The position numbers and the translations under genes were made by a program. Below are positions 50,286 to 61,000 of a stretch of 64,000 nucleotides of DNA, piece after piece (within the stretch, counting starts at the first letter, position 1; every line of letters begins with the position of its first letter). The notes under the pieces are model-generated. The model saw only the letters and a program-made list of their open reading frames with translations. It did no database searches and was not told where the DNA came from. Source of the DNA: Phorcus lineatus (Eukaryota > Mollusca > Gastropoda > Trochida > Trochidae); the NCBI GenBank assembly GCA_921293015.1, contig OV121086.1, positions 38,687,194 through 38,751,193 on the forward strand. Reading direction: 5' to 3'.

Positions 50286-50563
50286 ATTATGTCTTAAATG
50301 TTGACTTACTTTTTTTTATAAAAAATTCAAAATACACACTTATTTTCATTTTGAAATAAAAAGGGACGTCACAAGAGAACATTCCTCCTGGAAGAGTGTT
50401 TTAATTTTACATATGATTCTCACATCAGGGCGTAATCTGGGCATACAAAGATGTAGAAGGTGATATGCTCCTACGAGAATAAAGACTGAATTAAAAGGGT
50501 CTTAAACATCCGCGAGGTATATACGGTAAATTGTAGTACGAGACGTACAGCCTCCTGCACCCC

Positions 50564-50577
50564 TCGATCGATCGATC

Positions 50578-50637
<60 letters not shown>

Positions 50638-50672
50638 CAGAGAGACAGAGAGACAGAGAGACAGAGAGACAG
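50564..50672. repeat. Compound microsatellite (TCGA)n-(GA)n-(CAGAGAGA)n
   Basis: Four TCGA units (50564-50579), a GA run of about 24 units (50582-50629), then about five CAGAGAGA units to 50672. The apparent Ser/Leu-repeat frames on the opposite strand are only this array read as codons. Confidence 0.97.
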
Positions 50673-51578
50673 ATAGGGAGAGATTCAAGCGACATTGATT
50701 TGCAATACAATCAACTGGAAATGGATACGTGGAGACGCTTCACTTTATTTTCATTATATAAATTAATTACATCGAGAGTAATGAATGTTCTTTGTAAGCG
50801 TGAAGGCTTCTTGTCAGGTTTAACAAGAAGCTGCAGCATGGCTGATTTGAACATGATGGCCTGAAGTGAAGAGTGCGGACTGTGTTTGCTAAAGCATTTC
50901 ACAATACAAACCTCTACTTTATGTTCTGAGAGGGAGATATTTAATCATGTAATCAAGTACATTAACCTTCTCTATGTAGATATTTACTCGGACTTACTGC
51001 TCGGGGCAAATATCACTGTGGTTTCTATTAAATATATGGCTACAGCTTTCAAAATCACAATTGACGAATGATAAAGACAACAATAATTAACGCGGAAAGT
51101 TTGCAACACTAAACAATCTAAATCAAATCATTATTAATGTACAGTGCAAAGATCATGATATAACATAACTAAGAGAAGTATTAATTGAACAACATTATTG
51201 ACGACGTATCAAGTAAATTACTTTACCGTGACAGGTTCGATATTTTACTATCAATGCTTGAGATTGTAAGTGCATTGACCCATATGTGTTAATATCCTGT
51301 ACACAGTATCAATATCATTTCATATTTCTAATAAAAACTTAAAATCTTTTTTTTGTTACTCATTCTTATTTAGGAATTTACAAATGTGATATTTATATCA
51401 CCATTTAACACACTAATGTATAGTCAATATGTGCAGCGGGACTAGATGGAAATTGCGGAATAAATCAACATAATGGGTATTTCGGGTTTTTATTGTTTCA
51501 TCGGTTTTCATTGTGTATTTGTTCTACTGTGGAATCGTTTGATTCGAAGCGGCACTAAAATCTCCGTAAATAACTGTC

Positions 51579-51604
51579 ATGGCGGACCATCGTGAAAAGA
51601 GCGA
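51579..51604 (+). CDS. Candidate first coding exon (MADHREKSE)
   Basis: An ATG in good context (GTCATGG) gives eight codons, MADHREKS, plus two bases, ending at the donor-like GA|GTGAGT. The surrounding 100 bp is richer in CG than the flanks. The frame is too short to judge alone, and ATGGCGGAC is also common in repeats. No second exon was found. Confidence 0.15.
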
Positions 51605-52080
51605 GTGAGTTTGCAAGTGTCGGACGCAATAAGCAGGCATCACAGCAGAATGTAAAGTTTGGTTTACGTAAGGGGTTAAATGTAAATGAAAAGTGATGTC
51701 CTTGACTTTAATTGGTTTTCTGGTTCACTATTTCACTCTCCAGCACGCTGATGGACAATCTAACTGCATGAGAGAGAACCGATAGGCCGTTGGAAAGTCT
51801 TGTTACTTGTCACGGTTTTTTCGCTGCACCTAGCTTTCATTTGAATAAGAAATTGCTTGTTCTAACAGCGTGGTTTAATAAAGATGGATATATTTACTCG
51901 GAAATTGCAATGAGCGGGTAAAAGTACCTGTGTTTATCTAACAGTGAGACAAGGGAGATCACTCTCGGCATTGCGTTGATTTTAGGAATGCGTGTGAGCA
52001 GTTTAGCATAGAAAAAATAAACCTACGGCATGTGATCGCTTTTGGCCAATGAGAAGCCGAGATCGTTTTACAGATATATC

Positions 52081-52179
52081 ATTTCTATCTCATCAAGTGA
52101 AGTGAAGATTTGACATTTTCGTTCGTAGCTTCGTTACTCGAAAATTATCCCTTCCTCACTCCACTCAATGAGATAGAAT
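52081..52179. repeat. Foldback element with nested inner stem
   Basis: Left ATTTCTATCTCATCAAGTGA... (52081-52107) pairs with right CTTCCTCACTCCACTCAATG then AGATAGAAT (52151-52179), about 24 of 28 positions. The apex holds a second stem, TTTTCG...CGAAAA, around TTCGTAGCTTCGTTACT. Confidence 0.8.
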
Positions 52180-54263
52180 TGGTATTCGGCAAACATAATG
52201 AAAGAGTCTCTATATATATTAAACACAGCGATGAAAAAAGTCACCGATACAGCCTCATATCAATAATATTCTAGAATAATAATTCACATGATCGTTTCTG
52301 TAGGTTTTAAAGGGTAGGCACATGGTATCAATCAATTTCAACTTTTGCAGAAAAAATGCAGCGTTAGAGAATAAATGGATTCGAAAAGTCAGCACCGAAA
52401 GGGAGGGAATGTGTTCAGTGTTCGAGAATAAATCGATTCGACAACTCTGCACCGAAAAGGGTAAGAATTCATTAGAAGCGACATAGCTTAAGGATGCAAT
52501 CGTCTATCCAGCTGAAAATATATTTGATTATACTACAAAACTTCAACACTTGTCCTTCTAAAATAACTAGAATTTCATAAAATCTCACAATCTCCTTGGC
52601 GTTATATTCATTTCTCCTGACTATGTATCAATCCATCATCAGGGATAATTGATTAACTAGACAACACAATTAATTCCCGCAATTGTCCATAATAAAACTC
52701 CCTCGAAGCTATAGATCATCCCCGCTAGACCACTAATCAGTCTTGCTAGGCTGCTGACATGTGAAACATTAAGGAGCATCCCTTTTATGTCAAGTTAGCC
52801 TCATGTTAGTTTGACAATTTTTGCAGTTACAGCTCTTCTTCAATACTGTGGGTTGGGGTGTTGCATTACGTACAAACAGGTGTATTTCTTCTAGAATGAC
52901 AACTTCGTCAAGATAACATGTATCTTTTAATGGAAGATGCACTTTTTGTACAGAGAGTGAATAATTAGATTTACGATATTGGCGTTCGTCGATTTATGGC
53001 TTCATTTGTCAATGTTCTTTTTTTATTCATTAAAAGTGCGCTTTACTTTGTAACATTGTCAAAGCTACCATAAGAGTACTCTTAGTGCAATGTTTCAACT
53101 GGATTGTGATATGAAAATTGATACGTCTGTCCCTCAAATAAATTATATGGTGAACCGTTCATGACAACATGGATACAGTCAGTCGCCATCTAAAATACAT
53201 ATCAGAAAGTAAAATATATTTACACATTTCGTCCTGTATGGGCTTTATTAAGAATAAGGGTTTTAAATTTGGAATCCGTGACAGTTAGAAGAATGGAGAT
53301 TATGAAACTGTTCGTTGAGCTGTACTGGAGTTTCTGTGATAAGTGTTGTTTTGGTATATTTTAAGTAGGAAGTATGGGATGTGGGCTTGCTGTGACATCC
53401 TATGGTAGTTTAAGATAGTAGCTGTAGTATGTATATCTAGGTGTAATGCATGAAGGTCAATTTCTTTATTTTGAAGTGTCTCATTCTCTTAATTGTTGTT
53501 TCATAGGTCTATATTGGCCGGACTTCATTTCGGAGTGTGACTTTGTATGCAATAAGCTAATTTTTCGTCACGAGTAAGTTATCCAACTAGGATTTGCAAT
53601 AAATCGAATCATCAAGGTACTTCATTGATAAACAAAAGTTGTAAACAAATGATTGATATAAGAAGTTAAAGGGTATAAATTTCATACAATTAAAGTACAC
53701 AGTATAATTTTGTAAATACGAAACCGATTGACATTAACTGAAGTGGTAGATCGTTCCGCTTGATAAACAAGTAACTTGCAACTTACGTTGCCTCATGTTT
53801 GGTGTATATTTAATTTACAGATTCGTGACAGCTGTGGGTTTTTTTCAATGTATGTGATTATGTATTTTAGTTATGTAATTAGTTACGCATTTTTGTAAAT
53901 GACTCCAAGATGTAAGCATTCTTGCATGTAATTTTTTTGATTTGATCAGGAACTTTGTTATATTTTACTTACCATAGATGGTATATTTCCATAACCTTTC
54001 ACTTTCGGATACATTTATTTGGGTTCATAAACCCAATGCATTGACGTTCACATACTTATGACTATAAACGAACCTCAGAATTCGTTGTTCGAATATTCAT
54101 CATTAGTCAATATATTTACTGTATTCATTGTAGTTGTTAGTATGTTTTACCAATAATGTTGAGGTTTTTCTATGACTGGACGTTTTACCTGCTGTTGGAA
54201 TGATAACATCACAACACGTTAAAGACCAGCTGGGAGAGTTTCAAATGTAACTACAAATAAACT
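52180..54263. other. AT-rich stretch, no supported gene
   Basis: A near-duplicate pair at about 52370-52460 (AGAATAAATGGATTCGAAAA / AGAATAAATCGATTCGACAA, each followed by a GCACCGAAA word) is visible. Nothing else was recognised. Confidence 0.45.
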
Positions 54264-54309
54264 TTGTGAAGGTTTTTAAAATACAAATATACTTTAAAAA
54301 CCTTCACAA
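54264..54309. repeat. Perfect 17-bp hairpin
   Basis: TTGTGAAGGTTTTTAAA (54264-54280) and its exact reverse complement TTTAAAAACCTTCACAA (54293-54309), separated by 12 nt. Both arms are AT-rich outward. It is not followed by a T run on either strand. Confidence 0.95.
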
Positions 54310-56237
54310 TAAAAGTTCTATGGCACTCAATCATAACAACTTCAAGGTTGAAATGTTCATACTTACGTCAGCGTGAATTGATCCTGCAAACATTTAACTC
54401 TGTTCAGGACACTCTACCACTGAGGATGCTGCGTGGTGTATAGCTTCTTTCGCCTCCTCAAACTGTTAGACATTATTTTGCGCTTTACATATTGACTCCA
54501 ACTAATTATACTGCATTCACAATTATTAACGTTTATGCTAGTTCCTTTTTAGAGAAAATCTTGGGGTATTGGTTCGTGTAAAGTCATATGCTCACTCTTG
54601 CAAGGCAGTGTAAACGCACGCCAGGAAAATAATTAATCACTCACATCGATATGTGCCCTGAAGTTTGAAACAATTTTCAAACAACTTTCCGTGCTTTCTA
54701 GCTTTCAATATTGAAATTCAAAACCCTACTCCTCTCCTATGTCATACGAAAAGACTTGCCCTGTCATTAAGCAAAAGCCGTGGCGTAGAACACATGAAAT
54801 TTCCCAACTGAAAATTCAATGAAAATTCAATGCTTACCTTCTGCAAGTACAGAAATAACATAAAAAGCAAAAAAACTGAATGAGGAATGTGTCTGTCGAA
54901 AGGTTCGAGGATGCAATTGCTAGATTATCGGCTTATTGCTTCCGCGATGCGACTCTAATCGGATGACTTGATTTGCTTGCCGGCCGAGCTGAAATGGCAG
55001 GCGCCGACTTAGCGTCGTCACGAAACTGTAGAATGGGCATAACAATGAAATTTATTGCAAACGCGATAGGAAATTTTGGTCTTATAAACATTTATCTTGT
55101 TTTTGCTCGGCAAGATTAATAAGTTCAATTAAGTTGTATTGGAAGATAAGTATATGACTTTAAGAAACCTCTGGTTTAAGGAATGGAAAGTGTAACTTCC
55201 GATATTACGTTTTGCCTTGTCGGCCACTCTCATGTTTTAAAGTGTTAACAAAACCAAAACCCTCTTGCATTGTACAGAAATTGACAGATGAATAGGGAAC
55301 TGATGCATTATTTGTCATTTCACAGAGGATATGTCATTTCTTCACTAATACCATTGTGAACGTATCGAGTAAATATATTTGAACATGGTTGTTTCAGTTC
55401 AATCCTTGTGAATTCCTCATGATATGTTAAATAGCATGTTAACGGTCCAACATGAAGTCAAGAGACAATTCTAGTAATTTAACTTTTGAGTAGTGATAAC
55501 ATCTCTTCTGGCAATGAATTAAACAATCATTATATGAAAAAGATAAATTTATTACAAAAATATCATTTGAGGTCAGCTGTAGAAGATCAATAATTACGTA
55601 ATTGCTCCATTGATGTCGAATGAACAAGTAGTTACTTTAAGTTGTGTTGTGTTTACAACGTTTGCAGTGAATGTGATTGGTATACTCTGATTAAATACAC
55701 ACTACCTAAATGCACTTCAAAAAGCATAATGTATTGCCATATATAAAGAAGTAAAAAAAATATAGATGAAATTCAATCACAACAACTTTCAACAATCAAG
55801 CATGAAACCATACAGAATCCCTTTAAACCTTCTTATTCTAATGTCATAACTTATCTTGTTTAAAGCCTTAATATAGCCTTAAAGGAAATAATATCATAGC
55901 ATCATGTGAATACGGATTCAGTGAAGATGTGTGAAAAATGACTGAAATTGTTTGCAAAACGAGCTACAATATATACATGTCTCACTACTTCCAATTTCAA
56001 CTCGGAATATGAATGGATTTCTACTCTTATCCGTCCAAAGTAAGTTTCGTTATGAACCTGTTCTCCTGATATTTGCTGAGTAATATAGACTTGTAGTACA
56101 TATCATATTAGTGCAATGGAAATTATAATGCATTGCTTATTGATAAAGGTAAAACATTAAAGTAAGGAATAGGTACATGCGGAATCCGAAGTCCAATATC
56201 CACATGTTTACGATGAAATATCAAAATATTCATGGTA
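54310..56237. other. 3' flank and 3' UTR region of the surface-protein gene, otherwise empty
   Basis: The minus-strand gene ends at 56238, so its 3' UTR begins here. On the minus strand the nearest AATAAA (TTTATT on the + strand) is at 55548-55553, about 690 bases beyond the stop. No closer canonical signal was seen. No other gene is supported. Confidence 0.4.
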
Positions 56238-58036
56238 TTACTGCAGCATCGATTCTAAACTCACAAAGCAAGCAGACACTATGAGAGCCATGATGGGAAA
56301 TTGCCTGTTGGACTTTGACACACCGACAGTTGTAGGTCGTGATGGTCCTGGTGCTGTTTCTGTAATAGATGCGGTCGCAGTGTTGGTGGGATCGGTTGTG
56401 TTTGAAGCCATGGCTGAAGTCACCTCAGTTGATTTAGATCTTGAACTTGAATCAAATGAAGAATAAGTGGCGGTGACAGTTGTTCTAGAAGTTGATGAGG
56501 ACGATGTTTTATCAAAAACTGTTTCCTTGGTCGTAGAACTTCTGGCACCAGAGGAGGGGGTTGAGGTTGTGAGTGGAGATTTAGAGCTTGTGGCATCAGA
56601 TGAAGACGTGGTTGACATCTCCTCCTGAGTTGTTTGATCTGTAGTGGAAGTAACAGGAACACCATCAGTGATAGTGACAACTACTGTAGCAGTGCTGCTT
56701 CGAGATGGTCGACCAGAATCTGTTACTGACACTGAGAATTCATATGATCCAATTTCCAAGGATGCAAGACTTCTGATCTCTCCAGTTATTTCGTCAATTG
56801 AAAATGAGGAAGTGTTGTGCACAGTAAATTGCAGCCTGGAATTCTGATCCCGGTCAGTGGCTGATACACTGGTGACAACGCCTGGAGTTTGACTCATGGT
56901 CACTTCAACTTCATAACTTTCTTGCGCAAAAGCCGGACTGTACATATTACGGGGACCAAATAATAGTGAGTATGAAACAGTTGATGAACCGTTGATGACA
57001 CCGATGATATCAAAGATGTGAAGATAAAAGTTGTCATGATAGTAGGACGTTTGCCAAGCATTCTTGTCAACGAGAATGTTTTTTCCATCATGTCTTACAA
57101 CCTGTAGCAGTGACTCGCTAGTGCTGTCTCTAGTGATGTTGTTTACAAGACGAATGTAGAAATAAGTTGAAGGCTCTTCAGTGTGAACAAGTGCACTTAG
57201 ATTGACATGGCTGTAACTCCGTGTTCCATCAATCTCGACATTCTGAAGATAAAACCTTTCGACAGTAGCTTCTACAACAGGACTGGAGTAAAATCCATTG
57301 GAGCTGTCGTAAACAGCATCTGGCATTTCATCCTCGTCCAAGACATCATTGACAAGGAAGTCATCCAGCTCATCCTCTTTAGTCTCGAGTCGAACCAGAT
57401 GAACCAACTCGTGGTATCCCAAATGGTCTAAAACAGACAGCTGAGGATCACCAAGTGGATTGATGTTCTCAAAAGTAGCTGTGAAGTTGTAGAATTTTCC
57501 CTTCAAAGACGACGTGAGCAACCAGCGAGCCGTTTTGGTTTCAAATGAATCTATGTCACCAAAGTCTATTGCTAGAGAAGGAGTCACGGGGTTTGATCCA
57601 AGCTGGGCACCAATGATCTTGAAGGACACCAATAAACCCTTTTCATTTTCAATGATCTCAGGTTGACCTGAGGTGATCTTTAGTGCTCGTGCAATGCCAT
57701 ACGCACCATTACTTACTGATACTGCTAAAGTGAAAGGTATAACTGGTTCATTGACATCTGCAGTCATAGGGTCATCGCCTTGTACGTATTTCTCATGGAA
57801 ATAGTTGACAATAAGGCTAGGGTTTGGTTTCACTGTGATCGTATCTGGCAGGAGACTGATTGAGAACTCAGACCCGTCCACAGTGTAGGAGAGAGTTCCC
57901 CCCACATCATACAGCGTGTCCTCCCTGACTGCAGCTGTCGAATAAGGAATGATGAGCCACTCTGCCGTCCCAGAAACGTCCTGGGCCAGTTGACCAGTTC
58001 CATCCACTGCTGTGATGCCAACAACACTTGGCTTTC
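56238..58036 (-). CDS. Surface-protein terminal exon (unknown beta domain, cadherin-like repeat, mucin stalk, tail)
   Basis: The acceptor TTTTACTCCAG precedes GAAAGCCAAG; the codon split G|GA gives Gly at the junction. It encodes 599 residues and TAA. The first 350 are beta-rich with conserved-looking words (GGTLSYTVDG, DTITVKPNPSLIVNYFHEKY, GLLVSFKIIG, WLLTSSLKGKFYNFTATFEN, GYHELVHLVR). The cadherin-like repeat (56933-56658) shows SYEVEVT, ATDRDQNSRLQF, FSIDEITGEI and YEFSVSVTDSGRPS; the closing DXNDN linker is missing, as expected for a last repeat. The stalk (56657-56313) is mostly Ser/Thr. The tail FPIMALIVSACFVSL is about 15 residues long, with only five residues after it. Confidence 0.93.
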
Positions 58037-61000
58037 CTGGAGTAAAATTATATAGACATGATCATTACACATCTTAAAAGTAGAAAGAGGTGAACATTGA
58101 GAAGTCTGACCTTTTCAAAGTTGATGCAATATTTCACAAATGTCACATACAGGTTAAAGTTTTTTAAGGCTATGATTTGAAATATCAAATTGTCTATTTT
58201 TATTACTATGAAACGTTCAATATTAAAAACCTTTCATATTACACAAGGGACCTCAAAAGTACGAAAATTTGTACTAATGCAGATAGAGTAATCTTAAATA
58301 TAAAAATATCATATTGATTCACCGCGTAAACGATATTTGTCTCTAATTGCGTTAATAACTCATTACTGACAGTAAACTTACCAATAGAGAAAAGATCATT
58401 TGTGTAGGTCCCGTCTCCATAAGTGGGTCGGATGTAGACAGTGACGTTGATGTTCTGAAGAGCTGAGAGTTCTCCGTTCTCCATCTCCAGCCGAGCGTTG
58501 AATGCGTCTCTGGTCAGAACCAGCTCCTGGACAATGCGGACTCGAACCTTGGCACAAACCCCTTCGTCTTTCCCGCCCTATGGAGTACATAACAATTTAT
58601 TACCTACATTTAAACATAATTAGATATAATTTTGTACAAATATGACTTTTACCTAGCAACGAATTTAACATATCTTGTCATATGTGCGTCATAAAACAAT
58701 TTCCCGTTTCGTCTCCATAGCATGGGTGACAGGCTGATTTATTTTGTCGAGATTCAAATGAATGAGAATCCAAAATTTCTTAAACATTACACTCAACTCT
58801 GCCATAATATTTTTTATGAAACACGACAAAATTTTTATCGCAACCATTACTCTTTCTTTGGTTAAATAAAAATTTAAACTGATGCCATGTGAAACAATTC
58901 CTTGAGCATTCAGCACACCTATTTGGAAAACTTGAAGGACGTTCCCTCTAATGAATAAATTTTATTAAACTATTCTTTGCAAAACCTTGTCAGTACGTTG
59001 GCGTATATAAAATTAGTCTCGCCTTTTTCTCTTTTTCTTTGTAGACAGTAACAGCATTGTCAAATTCGTCAAAGATGGAGTCAAATCCACGCTGTAAGAG
59101 ATGGTATTGATGATGAATATAGACATATGAGGGGTTATTTTATGATTAACAAAGGTCAGAATGTCATAGAGAAAGATACAATAATGTACCTGAAAAGGAG
59201 ACATACAGATTGTTTCACCAAAAACATTGATCGCATTGTTATGTTTAAAGGTCATATCATTTAGAAAATATAAGAATCAACAAACGAGCATAGCAAAATG
59301 CTTAGCATTCCTTCTCTTGCAACTGACCTGTTTGGCTGAGTCCATGTCAGCCTGGAACTGCTCAGACCTGGACATGATGGTGTTGTAGGCCATCACTCCA
59401 TCATCTGCACCAAGCGTGGTCAGAGTCCCGTCCTCCCAGGCCGACACCGTCTTGTTCCAGCGCAGCAAGAAGTTGCGCACCGTGGGTACAAGAGTCGCGT
59501 TCAGGGGGGCAGTGATGGAGATTATCTCGCTCTCGGACAGGAACTGACCTTCCACACTGTCTTCAGCCAATGCCAGATTAAAGGGGTTCATCCAACTGTT
59601 GTCGTACACATTGAACCTGTAATAAGGTAACCTTTATAAAAGGCAGTTGCAGCGACAAATGTTGTGGATCTTCTATCCTTCTATGTATGTATACATAAAA
59701 TATTACTCTCGACTTCTAGATGAGATATGTTTTTCTTCTATTTGCATAATCTTAAAATGACATGTTATTTATTTATTTATATAAAACCTATCACTATCGT
59801 ACGTACATTTCTTCTCCTCCATAAATCTCCTTCATCATAGTGAGATAGTTCCTCATTGGTCCATTGCTGGTTAATAATCCTTGAGAAACCTCCGAATCAG
59901 TGGCACGTCTACGTCTGTTGGAGTTACAGTTCTCGTTCGCATAGTATAAGCAGCTGTGAAGAAGATGGGTTAAAAATGTGTTATTTCAACGGAAATGTCT
60001 GTGGAACCAGTAACACTGTTAGCTGGTACATGTTATGTATATTTGATCTTATTTAATAAAACAGAGCTAAAGAGACGTTTTCATTAAGTAATCGTGCTCA
60101 CTTTGCACGGTTTCAATAGTATTATCAGTATTTCTCAAGAAATATTCAAGAAAATCTTATTTTTATTCTATATGCCAAAATAGAACATTGTAGACCCACT
60201 CTGGCAAATCATATTTAGAGGAGTTCTGATAGATGTGATCATCGTTAGATTTTATTGCGCGTATATTGTACCAAATAACCATGTATCCATCGATACCATT
60301 CGTAGTTCAAACATTATGTCTCTACCTTTTATAATGTCTTTTACTTAAAGTGGTAAGTTTTACAATGATAATTTTCAGAATTTATGACACCACTGATAAC
60401 ATAACATGTGTGACTTCATATTGAAAAAAAAGGTTTAATGTTACTCTAAGACCAATTTCGTACTCCTACAATATTTTGCTGGTATAGCTCCGAGCACAAA
60501 AATATGAATGGTGGAAGCTGCTGAAATTTAGTGTTACCGTTAATTACAGGTTGCAACCATGCAAGGAAACGTTTTGCGCTTTTACTTGATAGGATGCTGG
60601 ATTTAATACAGGAAAGTGCCCATATATACACATTTACCTACGAAAAACATGACTTCCTCAAAAGATGTGTCCAGGTTATGGATTTCCTGTTGTTTCACCA
60701 GACCCAGATACGATTAAAAATGTTAAGCCAATTATAAAGTATACCCTCGCAACGTTAGAGCTAAAACATATTACAGATCGGAAACGTTGGGTTAATGTAA
60801 CGTGATTTAAGATTCTTTCGCAACCAGTAGACGAGCTCAGGAAATGAACGCCGCAGTAAACTGCATAGTAAATAGCATGAACTAGTAGACTGACTGATCT
60901 TTCGGTTTTTTCAACAGTTTGTAAATGAATTATCTAGAATTGATCCAATTTTCATAAGTTTATGGGAAACATTAGATTCATACGTTGTAAGTAATTTGTC

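Noticed and set aside
50471-50710. Minus-strand frames rich in Leu-Ser repeats
   Set aside because: They are the GA microsatellite read as codons.
56281-56847. Plus-strand frames of 61 and 67 codons opposite the stalk and cadherin repeat
   Set aside because: Antisense shadows of the terminal exon with no splice or start support.
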